From Hormoscilla sp. GM7CHS1pb (GTDB lineage: Bacteria; Cyanobacteriota; Cyanobacteriia; Cyanobacteriales; Desertifilaceae): a stretch of DNA of 64,000 nucleotides. Under the pieces are notes generated by a model. It did no database searches. It worked only from the letters and a program-made list of their open reading frames with translations, and was not told the DNA's origin. Below are positions 8,763 through 18,664 of this stretch, piece by piece (positions within the stretch are counted from its first letter, which is position 1; each line of letters starts with the position of its first letter). Both the position numbers and the translations under genes were made by a program. The stretch spans positions 1,116,001-1,180,000 of the forward strand of contig JACONN010000002.1 of the NCBI GenBank assembly GCA_014323675.1, read 5' to 3'.

Positions 8763-9881
8763 CTAATTTATCCCAACAATTTCTGGTAAGCCAGCAAATG
8801 CTTCGCCAACCGTTACATAGGGCTTAAGCTGAAACAGTTCTAACTCAGAACCATGAGTAGGCAGCGGTAAATGAATCATTCCCAGATCCCGGCGGCAACC
8901 GAGAAAGAACAAGCGACGCCGTAACTGGGGAGCCCCGAAATCCGCAGCCAGCAGTACACCCACCGATACATTATAGCCTAAATCCCCCATTTGATGCAAA
9001 ATCTGTTGATAGAGGCTGCCGCCGCTCATCCCCTTCAGATTAGATACATTCTCCATCACAAAGAAGGGCGGATTTAACTGCTCTACAAACCGCAAAAACT
9101 CAAAGATCATTCTCCCTCGACAATCTTGTAAACCTCTCTGCTTGCCCGCCTGACTAAAAGCTTGGCAGGGCGGCCCTCCAAATACCAGATCGGGCCCTGC
9201 AACTGTACCAGATTTTTCCTGCCATAGACTTAATGGATCTTCTACAGCGGCAATGTCTTGTTCGAGAACGCAGACAGGATCCTGAAAAAAACCGCTTAAG
9301 GTAGCACAAGCATCTTGCCAACTATCGAGAGCAATGCGAATATCTATGCTGCCTGTATATTGGGCTCCAATATCCATTCCTCCCGCCCCACTGAACAAAC
9401 TGAAAGCTTTCAGAGTCCGCCATCCCAAGGCCCGTGCAGCCTTAACCACCTGCTCGAACACGGCCTTGGCTAGAGGCACGGGTACGGCATTACCTACCTG
9501 TTGCTGCGTACTTGTTAGCGTCCCCGCAAATTTAACCTCGTCGGGGAAACCTTGTAAACGAGCTGCCTCTCGCACTGTAATGAAGCGATTTTCGTAGGGG
9601 TGGACAAATTTATTGAAGATATAGCCCGTCACAGTCAAGGAGGGTCGATCGGGATCGACCCGAATCATTCTCAGGTTTGGTCCTCCCTTCCGGGTTGAGT
9701 CATGCTTAACGTAGAATTTAAAGCTCTCGTGCCAAAGCTCTTCGGGCAAATCCTGCATTTTTTGCCCGATTTTTAGAGCATCGATCCGTCTTTGCACATT
9801 GGCTCCCACGCGGCGAGCCACGTGATTTACCACGATTTGGCACGGAGTATTAGAATTGGAAGTTGCGTGCAATCCATTCAT
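8763..9881 (-). CDS. DNA (cytosine-5) methyltransferase, circularly permuted
   Basis: The 372-residue enzyme would methylate cytosine C5 using SAM. Motif order is unusual: motifs IX and X (RPSLTVTGYIF, ARLQGFP, QQQVGNAVPVPLA) lie at the N-terminus, followed by motif I (FSLFSGAGGMDIG), IV with the catalytic Pro-Cys (GGPPCQAFSQAG), VI (FVMENVSNL) and VIII (QLRRRLFFLG). Standard enzymes run I to X. The same permutation is known for M.BssHII, which is about the same length. It overlaps the upstream restriction gene by 32 bp on the same strand, so the two form a type II system. A small target-recognition region would sit between VIII and the end or in the first 90 residues. Confidence 0.9.
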   Translation of the reverse strand: MNGLHATSNSNTPCQIVVNHVARRVGANVQRRIDALKIGQKMQDLPEELWHESFKFYVKHDSTRKGGPNLRMIRVDPDRPSLTVTGYIFNKFVHPYENRFITVREAARLQGFPDEVKFAGTLTSTQQQVGNAVPVPLAKAVFEQVVKAARALGWRTLKAFSLFSGAGGMDIGAQYTGSIDIRIALDSWQDACATLSGFFQDPVCVLEQDIAAVEDPLSLWQEKSGTVAGPDLVFGGPPCQAFSQAGKQRGLQDCRGRMIFEFLRFVEQLNPPFFVMENVSNLKGMSGGSLYQQILHQMGDLGYNVSVGVLLAADFGAPQLRRRLFFLGCRRDLGMIHLPLPTHGSELELFQLKPYVTVGEAFAGLPEIVGIN

Positions 9882-11153
9882 CTCTTACATAGCTATGGGT
9901 GAACGTTATTATACCATCAAACAGATTGTATAGATCTTTTTCTGGTGGTAAGTCAGCTACTCGCTGCGCTTTCCCCGTTTCGTCTAGCGTCCAGACAATA
10001 TCCTGAAGATCGCGCAGGTACTCGTCATAATGCCGCACCGCATGAATGTTGGAAAGCAGAGCGGTTTTAACTGTCATCTTACTTGGTTTAGGCTTCCCTG
10101 CCGCTGCTATCTTTAATACTTGATAAATTCCCTTCTTAATGTCATCAGTTCTATCCATTCCCACACTAGATTTTCCATCCGAAACAGACTCGTAGCCCTT
10201 GCCACTCTTTCGACGCGGCCAATTTGAAGGTCTAGGCATGGGTTGCCCGCAAGCATTAGTCAACCAATATACTGGTTGAGGTAATATATTACTTGACCAG
10301 AGGTTTTTGTTATAGGCAGAATAAGCCATATGCCAAAATTGGAAATAACGATAAAATAATTGCTCGTCTTCTCTGAGGACTCTGCCAATTTGCTGATAGG
10401 TCCAGGTGGCATAATTTTCTTTACCTTTGACCCCTAAATAAACCAGATCGTAGCCCCAAGTTCTTTCTTGTAGTTTCGGAAGCAGAATATGCAGTTCGGA
10501 TGATGCCATAAACGGATTGTTTGTAGCTGCATGTCCGCAAGCAACTAATTCGTCCTCATCTTCAATAGACTTTTGAACCTCAGCAGGAACTGCTAGGGCT
10601 AGTGTAGTAAGTGGAGCCGCTTTGACTTCCGCAAGCAATACTATGTTTTCGGTTTCATCATGAATGATAACATCAACTGGCTCGCAACCATAATGAATAG
10701 TTAAATTGCGCGAATAAATGTTAAACAAATGCTGGAGAAATACACAAAGCAAACGACTTGTAGTTTTGCCAATAATTCCAGATGGCAGTTTATTAGCTTG
10801 ATGAAAGTAAAAGTTACCTTTAAGGACGCATCGCGGGCAAGTGTTCGTGTAGGGGTAGAGCAAAAGAGGATACTCGTCGCCGGGACAATAAAGCCATCCA
10901 TTATGAGCTAGTTTGGTATAATATTCGACAGCAACAATCAGGTCAAAGGCGGCGGCAAGTGAAAGACCAGGAGCAGTAGAAGTCTGTCTGGCATTGTCCA
11001 GAGCTTGCTCGATCGCGCTGCGCGCGCGCCGTAGGCGATCGCGATTTGAGCTAAGGCTGCTTCGTGCGGATGTACTTCGAGAGCTTTTGCTTTTGCTAAA
11101 AGGTTTTCTATCCCCTCAATATTAACTGGCTCTGGCTGGTGGCTTTCATTCAT
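9850..11153 (-). CDS. Type II restriction endonuclease (frameshift near 11025)
   Basis: The ATG at 11153 directly follows the ndh stop. The frame (…ALAQIAIAYGARAA) breaks inside a GCGCGC-rich palindromic repeat at 11011-11042, and the next frame continues (AIEQALDNARQT…LSLAAAFDLIVAVEYYTKLAHNGWLYC) to 9850, giving about 434 residues. It has a zinc-ribbon-like CP…CPRC pair and a PD-(D/E)xK signature (EPVDVII…LLAEVKAAPL), the metal site of many restriction nucleases. Gene size and pairing with a permuted m5C methyltransferase resemble BssHII (GCGCGC), so that specificity is a reasonable guess only. The repeat may have caused the break, or it may be an assembly slip. Confidence 0.75.
11011..11042. 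repeat. GCGCGC-rich palindromic dispersed repeat inside the restriction gene
   Basis: The segment reads GATCGCGCTGCGCGCGCGCC then GTAGGCGATCGC. Related segments occur at 11441-11466, 15943-15967, 16172-16200, 18722-18745, 24426-24451 and 43586-43612. All combine a GATCGC core with TAGCGTGCGCGC/GCGCAGC stems, a REP-like family common in cyanobacteria. Here it coincides with the frame break. Confidence 0.6.
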
Positions 11154-12479
11154 TTATTTTCCTCCTTCAGGAATGCTGCTTTTCTCACTTTCAGTGACAA
11201 TATCCGGGATTTCAGATGCGATCGCATCTGGAGATGGCAAAATATGCCGATAAGGGCGATCGCCCCAGAGATAGTCACAGATCCAATGATATAGCACGGC
11301 GAGGCGGTTGCGGAAACCAGGTAGATAAAACCAGCGAACCCCTAAGCAAAGCAACCAAGGGAGAAAACCAGTCAAATTCAGTTTTCCCAACTTAGCCACC
11401 CCAGCATTACGCTTAATAATAGCCGCCCTACCAATATCTCGATCGCGTAGCGTGCGCGCAGCGCAATCCTGAAAAGGTAAAGGATCTTCTCCCTTTAGCT
11501 GCAACAGGATGTTTCGGGCCACCGCAACTCCAAGTTGCTGCGCTGTCGGGGCAACTCCAATTAATGCTTGCCCTTCCAGTAAGCTTAGATCTTCAATAGC
11601 ATAAACTTCGGGATGTTCTGGCAACTGGAGAGTAGGTTCGACAGCAGTAGGATCTCGAAAGTGAGCTTCCACCCCTGCTGTCCAGACGATCGTCGAGGCA
11701 TTAATAATCGTACCATCTTCTAAATATACGGCATCGGCAGTAACTTCCCTCACCCTGGCCTGCAAATGTACCTTCACCCCCAGTTTCCGCAGTTGCTTTT
11801 GTGCGTACTCCCCCAAGCGCCTAGGCAGGTGCGGAAGTAAACGGTTTGCAGATTGCAAGATTATCACTCGCACCTGCTGCCAATCTAGATGAGGATAATC
11901 CTTCGCTAATGGACCTTTAATCAATTCCATCCAAGCACCTGCTAATTCTACACCTGCCGGACCGCCACCCACGATCGCAAAGGTAAGGAGTTGGGGGAGT
12001 TGCGCTGGATCCCGAAAAGCAACTGCCCGTTCAAAACAATGGAGAAAGTGGTTGCGTAGGGTGAGAGCTTCTGCTATAGTTGTCAATGGTAGGGTATTTT
12101 CTGCCGCACCGGGAACTCCGAGAAATTGAGATTGACTCTCTGTAGCTAGTACGAGGAAATCATAGGGAATTGTTGGCCCGTCGGTTTCCAGAACCCGATC
12201 GGTAAAATCAATCTGCTTCACTTCGGTCATGAGAAAATGAACATTATTCTGTCGCCGTAATATCCGACGGATGGGATAGGCAATCAACTCTGGTGGCAGT
12301 TGCGCAGCCGCTACCTGATAGATTAGAGGCACGAAGCTGTGGTAGTTGTGGCGGTCAACTAGCAACACCTCGACGCCAGCACTAGCAAGCGATCGGGCGG
12401 CCACCAGACCGCCAACACCTGCACCGACAATTACGAAGCGAGAACCTTGGGATACTGTCATTGTCTCCAGAATGTGCAT
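11154..12479 (-). CDS. ndh: Type II NADH dehydrogenase-like FAD oxidoreductase
   Basis: A single-subunit, non-proton-pumping NAD(P)H:quinone oxidoreductase of the NDH-2 family, acting at the membrane surface. The FAD motif (VIVGAGVGGLVAARSL) and NAD motif (FAIVGGGPAGVELAG) are intact, as are the TAGVEAH and APTAQQLGVAVARNI regions. Length is 441 residues; an inner ATG at 12461 may be the true start. A 26-bp palindromic repeat (11441-11466) is inserted in frame and adds residues like CAARTLRDRD before the conserved GRAAIIKRNAGVA. The restriction gene starts directly at its stop, which suggests one transcript. Confidence 0.88.
   Translation of the reverse strand: MHILETMTVSQGSRFVIVGAGVGGLVAARSLASAGVEVLLVDRHNYHSFVPLIYQVAAAQLPPELIAYPIRRILRRQNNVHFLMTEVKQIDFTDRVLETDGPTIPYDFLVLATESQSQFLGVPGAAENTLPLTTIAEALTLRNHFLHCFERAVAFRDPAQLPQLLTFAIVGGGPAGVELAGAWMELIKGPLAKDYPHLDWQQVRVIILQSANRLLPHLPRRLGEYAQKQLRKLGVKVHLQARVREVTADAVYLEDGTIINASTIVWTAGVEAHFRDPTAVEPTLQLPEHPEVYAIEDLSLLEGQALIGVAPTAQQLGVAVARNILLQLKGEDPLPFQDCAARTLRDRDIGRAAIIKRNAGVAKLGKLNLTGFLPWLLCLGVRWFYLPGFRNRLAVLYHWICDYLWGDRPYRHILPSPDAIASEIPDIVTESEKSSIPEGGK
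11441..11466. repeat. Palindromic repeat inserted in frame in ndh
   Basis: GATCGCGTAGCG followed by TGCGCGCAGCGCAA, the same family as at 24426 and 43586. It is translated within ndh without breaking the frame. Confidence 0.6.
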
Positions 12480-12490
12480 GCGATCGATGA

Positions 12491-12571
12491 TTCTAGTTTA
12501 ACATATACAATATGTTTTCCATTGGGGTGCGATCGCATGACTGCTATTTTACCGGATCTCGTTCCTGTCTG
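12491..12571 (+). pseudogene. Decayed copy of the 5' end of the AEC transporter gene
   Basis: About 80 bases closely match 14939-15019, which hold the upstream region, start codon (ATGACTGCTRTTTTACC) and first 12 codons of the AEC transporter. Here the reading frame ends at once (…CCTGTCTGA). It also overlaps the promoter region of the minus-strand ndh gene. It is a leftover of a duplication or rearrangement spanning 12.5-15.0 kb. Confidence 0.75.
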
Positions 12572-12592
12572 ATGGCTAAAAACAACTTTTTT

Positions 12593-13279
12593 TTACATCC
12601 CTTTCTGGTAAACCATATATAAATCGTCGGCACTCACTTCTTTCAACTTCAACCCTGCTCCCTTCATCGTCTCTTCTAGAAGTTGGCCGTGCAGCATTAA
12701 GAACTTATGGCGATCGCGAGCCACGCTCTCCCCATCTTTCTTGAAAATATAGTCTTTTTCCCAAAATTACATTTCTTGATTCTCTAGGAAAGAGAGATGC
12801 TTTTGCTGCTCGTAAACAATGCCCTTGCCAATGTCTTGCTCGCCATCTGCATCGGTTTCCTCTCCTTGAATGCTAAGTACCAACAAGCCCCCGTCAACTA
12901 AATGGCGGGCAATATTGTTTAACATTTTAACGCTGTCTTCCCAATTTGGCAGAAAACTGTATAAATGGTAATCCTTACCAACCCGACTAACACCTGCCGG
13001 GCCTCCATGGGAATAGATCCCATCAAAAGATTCTTGCAGATCCATTGATAATACATTAGCTTCTACCACCTTTGCCCGATTTCCCAAACGAGCTTTACTC
13101 CGGTCTAACATAGCCGGAGTAAAATCTATTCCAGTTATCTCATAATTGGGATTGAGTTCCAGCACTTTTTCTGCCAGCAGTCCCGTTCCTACCCCTATTT
13201 CGAGAATTTTTTTCCGACCTTTGAGGATCGAGTCGAGAGACTGAGCTTCTTTCCTATAGTTGTAATACCCACTCTCCAT
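12593..13279 (-). pseudogene. Class I SAM methyltransferase with in-frame stop
   Basis: The protein has the SAM-binding motif I (ILEIGVGTGLLAEKVL), motif II (GIDFTPAMLDRSKARL) and a motif-IV-like FDGIYSHGGPAGVSR, so it is a Rossmann methyltransferase of unknown target. Translation stops at TAA 12767-12769 after 170 codons, but the same frame continues for 57 sensible codons (FWEKDYIFKKDGESVARDRH…) to a stop at 12593. No indel is needed; a CAA-to-TAA type change explains it. The shortened protein may still fold because the core motifs precede the stop. Confidence 0.75.
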
Positions 13280-13355
13280 AATTAAGTCATAATACTAGGC
13301 AATGTCATCGTATCGATTCATGGTCCTAGCTCTCCTCAAGCAATTTTTTTTGACA

Positions 13356-13800
13356 TCAATGTTCTTTCGCCAAGCGCTGCTCTATATGCTGCGCGAGTTG
13401 GTATTTTGTCAATATATCTAAGGGCAAGTAGGCCGCCCCTCTAATTTTTCCCAGGCAATCTTTGCTTTGACAAAGACAATCAAATTCTAAGAAAGTCAGT
13501 TCCTCGCCAATTTCAATTTTACTCAGGGCCCTCAACAAGAGATCGCTCGGATCAAAAAATACATTGGGAGCGCAGCTATGATTGATATACTGCAAAAAAC
13601 TATGGGTCGAGCATAATATGTTGGCGATCGCCAATTTTGACGGTTAAATAATTGGGGCAATATAGGATATTTTTTGCGCCAAATTTACAGAGAACCTGTC
13701 CGGGCATAAACTCGACGGTGGCTTGCAGGGATTTGCTCCCAGTTGTAGGGCACTCCCGGATCTCGGCCCATGATGCAACTTTTATAGTTTTTTCCGCCAT
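13356..13800 (-). CDS. SET domain protein (single frameshift)
   Basis: SET proteins are lysine methyltransferases, rare but present in bacteria. The second part carries the diagnostic NHSC motif (QYINHSCAPN), the GEELTFLEFDC motif and a post-SET cysteine pattern (C-x-C…C followed by GAAYL). The first part (66 codons from ATG 13800) supplies the beta-rich N-terminus. Removing one G from GGG at 13604-13606 joins them as …MLDHSFLQYINHSC…, about 147 residues. The substrate is unknown. It sits alone between the broken methyltransferase and the EamA gene. Confidence 0.8.
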
Positions 13801-13952
13801 CTAGCTTTTCTCCAAGTCATCCTCTAATAGCGCTATAAAATAAAGGCACTTTTTCAGCTTACCGCATGTGACCGCAACTCCTGTCAACATTACTGGACAA
13901 GTAATGAAGGTCGATGGCAGTATGGTCGTAAGTTCTTTCAGGGTTGTCCCCC

Positions 13953-14879
13953 ATGAAACCTCCAGTTTGGAAAATTACCCTTGTCTTGGCGATCGCCGTT
14001 TTGGCGATTTCCACTTCCGCTATTTTCAGCCGCTTGGCTTTTGAGGCTGCGGGCACCCGGGCCCTAGGGTTTAGCCTGGTACTGGCAGCCTCCCGCTTAA
14101 CCCTGGCGGCCCTAATTTTGCTGCCCACTTGGGGTAAAGTCCGACTGAGCCAGCAATCTGCCCGGGCAATAGGGTTAGCTGTTGCCGCTGGCCTGTTTCT
14201 GGCCGTACATTTTCCCGCCTGGATTACCTCCCTGGGTTATACTTCCATTGCTGCTTCCACGACTCTGGTGACTACTAATCCAATTTGGGTTTCTCTTCTT
14301 TCTTGGATTTGGTTTCGGGAAAAAATTACCTCGACGAGTGCCACTGGAATTGCGATCGCCATTGCTGGGGGCATCCTGATTGGCTTTGGGGATGCTGGCA
14401 GCGGCGACCTGGGAAGCAATCCCATCTTAGGGAATTTTCTAGCTTTAATCGGGGCTTGGGCAGTTAGCTTTTACTTGCTTCTCGGTCGGGAGGCCCAGCG
14501 TCAAGGGATAAGTCTGGGCGGCTATATGGCAGTTGCCTACAGTACTGCCGCTTTAGTTCTCTTGCCAATGCCGTTCTTATTCGGCGGCACCTACGCGGGC
14601 CATTCTCCCCCAGTTTATTTCTATATTCTATTGATGGCGATTTTGCCCCAGTTGGTCGGCCACTCTGGATTGAACTGGGCTGTTCTCTGGATGTCCCCCA
14701 CCTTGGTTACCCTCTCTATCCTCTTTGAACCCCTTGGCGCTAGTTTCGGAGGCTACCTCATCTTTGGCGAGGTTCCTACTATACAGGTATTTGCTGGTGC
14801 TGTTCTCTTGCTCGCAGGGGTGGCAGTTGTGGCGATCGGCCATGGCACCGAGAGACAAGGCCACAAGAAAGAACTGTAG
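13953..14879 (+). CDS. EamA/DMT-family transporter
   Basis: An inner-membrane protein of about 308 residues with ten predicted transmembrane helices in two EamA repeats. The repeat signatures are visible: the first ends near TTLVTTNPIWVSLLSWIWFREK and the second near TLSILFEPLGASFGGYLIFGE, each with the loop before helix 5. EamA proteins export or import small metabolites such as amino acids. ATG at 13953 is preferred to the TTG three codons earlier. It is followed at 105 bp by another transporter on the same strand. The substrate cannot be told from sequence. Confidence 0.88.
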   Translation: MKPPVWKITLVLAIAVLAISTSAIFSRLAFEAAGTRALGFSLVLAASRLTLAALILLPTWGKVRLSQQSARAIGLAVAAGLFLAVHFPAWITSLGYTSIAASTTLVTTNPIWVSLLSWIWFREKITSTSATGIAIAIAGGILIGFGDAGSGDLGSNPILGNFLALIGAWAVSFYLLLGREAQRQGISLGGYMAVAYSTAALVLLPMPFLFGGTYAGHSPPVYFYILLMAILPQLVGHSGLNWAVLWMSPTLVTLSILFEPLGASFGGYLIFGEVPTIQVFAGAVLLLAGVAVVAIGHGTERQGHKKEL

Positions 14880-14983
14880 CGGCGATCGCATCAATGGGAT
14901 ACTGCGATCGCTCTCGGTGAATGTGAATGGGTGAGATATTCTAGTTTAAGATCTACAAGACCTTTTCATTGGGGCGCGATCGC

Positions 14984-15883
14984 ATGACTGCTGTTTTACC
15001 TGCTCTAGTTCCTGTCGGCTTTATCATTATCATTGGTTTCATCGCTGCTCGCACCTTGACCCTAGAGAAGCAAACCCTTTCTCAACTAGCCATCTACATC
15101 CTCTCACCAGCTTTAATTGCCTCCAGCTTGTACCGGACCACCTTGTCTGCCGAAAGTACTGTCCTTTTGATTGCTGGATTTGCCATTACCTCTTGGCTAG
15201 TTTACCTGGCGACTCAGGGATTGGGCAAACTCTGCAAATTATCGCCACCCGTCCAAAAAAGCCTGATTGCTAGCACTCTGTTTCCCAATACAGGAAATTT
15301 CGGTCTTCCTTTCATTACCTTTGCTTTAGGAGAAGCCGGACTGGAAAGAGCCATTGTCTGTCTGATAGCAGCCGCTATAATATTATTTTCTGCAGGTCCA
15401 GCCTCGATCGAGGGAGGTGGTTTTCTTGCTGGGGTGCGCTTAACACTCAAGCTGCCTCTAATTTGGGCAATGCTGGCCGGATTAATCCTGCGAATTTTCG
15501 CTATTGAACTCCCTTGGCAGCTGGATAAAGGCGTTGAAATGCTAGGAAATGCATCTATCCCCATTGCCTTGGTTATTCTGGGCATGCAATTAGCTAGCAC
15601 CCGCTTTGCTGTGGGAATTTATGAAGCAAGTGCTGCTGTCCTGCGTTTGCTGGTATCACCTTTAATTGCCTATTTTGTCGGTCGCTATTTGCTGGACATG
15701 GATGGGTTAGATGTGCAAGTATTGGTGTTGGATTTGGCCATGCCTACGGCAGTGAATACAGTTGTGTTAGTTACCGAGTTTGGGGGAGATGCTCCCCGTG
15801 CCGCCCGCACTGTTGTTGTTTCGACGCTGATGAGTTTTTTCACTCTCCCTTTCGTTCTGTGGGCATCGACAAACTTCGGGTAA
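14984..15883 (+). CDS. AEC (auxin efflux carrier) family permease
   Basis: An inner-membrane transporter of about 299 residues with ten hydrophobic segments. The TLFPNTGNFGLPF motif in the first half and the AMPTAVNTVVLVTEFGGD motif in the second are the paired crossover regions of the AEC/PIN-type family. ATG at 14984 is preferred. Bacterial members move organic anions such as malate or aromatic compounds. A fragment of this gene's 5' end lies at 12491-12571. Confidence 0.88.
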   Translation: MTAVLPALVPVGFIIIIGFIAARTLTLEKQTLSQLAIYILSPALIASSLYRTTLSAESTVLLIAGFAITSWLVYLATQGLGKLCKLSPPVQKSLIASTLFPNTGNFGLPFITFALGEAGLERAIVCLIAAAIILFSAGPASIEGGGFLAGVRLTLKLPLIWAMLAGLILRIFAIELPWQLDKGVEMLGNASIPIALVILGMQLASTRFAVGIYEASAAVLRLLVSPLIAYFVGRYLLDMDGLDVQVLVLDLAMPTAVNTVVLVTEFGGDAPRAARTVVVSTLMSFFTLPFVLWASTNFG

Positions 15884-15942
15884 TTGCTTTTACGCAGTGC
15901 GCGTAACGCTATGGTTAATGGTTAATTGCCATTAACCTTTAC

Positions 15943-15967
15943 GGCTGGCGCCGCGCTGCGCGATCGG
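15943..15967. repeat. Palindromic repeat GGCTGGCGCCGCGCTGCGCGATCGG
   Basis: A stem-rich copy of the GCGC/GATCGC family at the 3' end of the Uma2 remnant. A nearly identical copy is at 18722-18745. Confidence 0.55.
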
Positions 15968-16481
15968 ATCGCCTGTAGGAATTCGTTCACCGCCTTGTAC
16001 TGGTCGGGATGTCTTTCGAGATAATAGCGTTGCAACAGAGATAAATCTAAATCTGGCAGCAAGGTACTGCGAGATACTTCTTCATACTCGCCCTCTCTCA
16101 AACAAAAGACCCTGAGTTGGTCTGATTTCCAGAACCAGACTTCCGGTACTTGCTACGGCTGGCACGCTCCGGGCCCCCTCCGCTGCGCAGTGCGCGATCG
16201 GCTTATATAACTCCCGTTTGTCAATTGTACCACTCGTGACTATGACTTCAAGGACGATATCTGGAACTTGCTTGCGACTGCCAAAACTGTAAGCATCATC
16301 TGGTATCCCAGATGCATACCCAGGTTCAGAAATGGTAAAGCCCCCGAGAGCATAAAACTGAATGCCTTTCTCTCTCATGTATGCTTCTATCAGCAGGTTC
16401 AGACCAAGTGATGCCATTTAATGTGAGAATATTTGAATCGACTGGCTGAATAGCTGGTTTTTCTAACAATTGTGTGGTCAT
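15960..16481 (-). pseudogene. Uma2-family (DUF820) nuclease-like protein, decayed
   Basis: Uma2 proteins are PD-(D/E)xK-fold proteins highly multiplied in cyanobacteria. The N-terminus reads MTTQLLEKPAIQP…LNGITW from 16481, then about 45 residues are missing and another frame supplies LLIEAYMREKGIQFYALGG and PDIVLEVIVTSGTIDKRELY (active-site region). A repeat around 16172-16200 breaks the frame again, and the last part (VPEVWFWKSDQLRVFCLREG…) reads in a third frame to about 15960. A 36-codon stub ending in LLKQNRAIMIKKEGKQ overlaps its start by TGA/ATG, remains of a coupled upstream gene. Confidence 0.75.
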
Positions 16482-16635
16482 TGTTTACCTTCCTTTTTAA
16501 TCATTATGGCTCGATTTTGCTTCAACAACTCAATTCCTTGGGATATGATTGCTTCCAGATATCCTTTGCCTTGATGAAGGAATTGCCTAAATTATAGCAG
16601 TTCTTCCATCCGCACCGTTCCGGAAAAATCGACAA

Positions 16636-18000
16636 CTATTTGCTTTCTTCTTCTCTCTGCAACCGCCAACCCGGTTTCACTACTTGACGCGATCGGGCAA
16701 TGACTAAAGCATCATCCCCGACATCGTCTGTCACTACAGATCCCGCTGCTACCGTCACATCTTTCCCCAGGGTCACGGGCGCAACCAAAACGCTATTGGA
16801 ACCGGTTTTAGAGCGATCGCCTATTGCAGTCCGATGCTTTTTCACCCCATCGTAGTTAGCAGTAATCGTGCCAGCACCGATATTAACTCTTTCCCCTAAC
16901 TCGGCATCCCCTAGATAAGCAAGGTGGGCCACATTGGTGCGATCGCCCACTTTAGTATTCTTAATCTCGACAAAATTCCCCACCCGACAGGACTCTCCCA
17001 CCTCCGCGTGACCCCGCAGGTGAGTATAAGGACCGACACGAGTCCCCGCCTTGACCGCGCTATCAGTCACCACCGAGTACAGCACCGTGACATTTTCACC
17101 AATCTGACTATTCTCGATCGAGCTACCCGGTCCAATGCGACTCCCCGACTGAATCACTGTATCGCCGCGCAGATGGGTTTGCGGTTCGATAATCACATCT
17201 GACCCGATGCGCACAGTATCATCAATGGTAATGCTATCGGGGTTAATCAGGGTCACGCCCTGGGCCATCCAATCATCCTTCACCCGGTCTTGCAAAATAT
17301 CATAGGCTGTCGCCAACTGCTTGCGGTCATTGATGCCGAAAATCTCTCGATAATCTTCCACATCCATCGCCATGACTGGATGCATCAAGCTACAAGCATC
17401 CGTCAGATAATACTCATGCTGGTCATTTTCCGACTGTAGCTGAGGTAGCACCCGTGCTAGCTGTTGCCAGTTGAAACAGTAGACTCCAGCATTAACTCGG
17501 CGATTTTGCCGCTGGGCCGTCGTGCAATCTCGGTCTTCAACAATGTGTTGCAGAAAATTGTCCTGGTCGCAAAACACCCGACCGTATCCTTTGGGATTGG
17601 GAATCTGAGCAGTTAGAATAGTAGCTGCATTCTGACATGCCTTATGGGTTGCCATCAGCTGCTGAATCGTTTCCGGTCGCAATAAAGGCACGTCCCCGTT
17701 CAGAACCACCAGATCGCCGGTGAAGTCCCGTAGGTGGGGTAATAATTGTTGAATGGCATGACCCGTCCCCAACTGCTGAGTCTGTTCGACAAACTCCAAG
17801 TCCCGATAGTCAGAAAGGGACTGTTTCACCCAATCTCCCCGATAACCGACAATGACCAGACGGCGCTGGACCGACAGCAAACGACTACTGTCGAGTACCC
17901 GGGCAATGAGGGTACGGCCCGCCAGGGAATGTAAAACCTTCGGCAGTTGGGACTTCATGCGCGTCCCCCGTCCAGCCGCTAGAATTGCTACTGCTACCAT
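16636..18000 (-). CDS. glmU: Bifunctional GlmU (GlcNAc-1-P uridyltransferase / GlcN-1-P acetyltransferase)
   Basis: GlmU makes UDP-GlcNAc for peptidoglycan and outer-membrane glycans. The N-terminal nucleotidyltransferase motif ([18 protein letters not shown]) starts at residue 8, followed by [10 protein letters not shown]. The C-terminal half is a left-handed beta-helix acetyltransferase with hexapeptide repeats and [22 protein letters not shown] and [11 protein letters not shown]. Length is 454 residues from ATG 18000 (a longer frame adds six). glmS, which supplies the pathway upstream, lies 1.4 kb away on the other strand. Confidence 0.97.
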   Translation of the reverse strand: MVAVAILAAGRGTRMKSQLPKVLHSLAGRTLIARVLDSSRLLSVQRRLVIVGYRGDWVKQSLSDYRDLEFVEQTQQLGTGHAIQQLLPHLRDFTGDLVVLNGDVPLLRPETIQQLMATHKACQNAATILTAQIPNPKGYGRVFCDQDNFLQHIVEDRDCTTAQRQNRRVNAGVYCFNWQQLARVLPQLQSENDQHEYYLTDACSLMHPVMAMDVEDYREIFGINDRKQLATAYDILQDRVKDDWMAQGVTLINPDSITIDDTVRIGSDVIIEPQTHLRGDTVIQSGSRIGPGSSIENSQIGENVTVLYSVVTDSAVKAGTRVGPYTHLRGHAEVGESCRVGNFVEIKNTKVGDRTNVAHLAYLGDAELGERVNIGAGTITANYDGVKKHRTAIGDRSKTGSNSVLVAPVTLGKDVTVAAGSVVTDDVGDDALVIARSRQVVKPGWRLQREEESK

Positions 18001-18307
18001 TGCTGCTCCACCAGTCACCGACTATATTGCTTCTCTATACAAGCATGCCTGTGCTCTCTTCTGCTCTCCTCTCCGCTCTTGCTGCCAGCTCCCCGGGTAA
18101 CGACCCCTCCGCTGCGAGAGCTGCGGGATGCGCCGCTTCGACGTCAGGAGAAGCTCCGGGATGCGCTTTCCAGTGTCTCATGGGAGCGCCTTGAGCACTT
18201 CATAGGAGACACTGGACCGCAGCTGACTGTAGCGACCGCCAGCGCAAATGTCAAGTTATTTAAACTTTTCTCTCCTAATGGGATGGACCGATCGCGGGCT
18301 GCGGTAA

Positions 18308-18616
<309 letters not shown>

Positions 18617-18640
18617 AATCCAGCGCACTGACATCGGTTG

Positions 18641-18664
18641 GGGGAGCATTCGCTCCCCTGTTTT
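18641..18664 (+). terminator. Intrinsic terminator of psaC
   Basis: GGGGAGC-ATTC-GCTCCCC followed by TGTTTT, 24 bp after the psaC stop. Confidence 0.8.
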
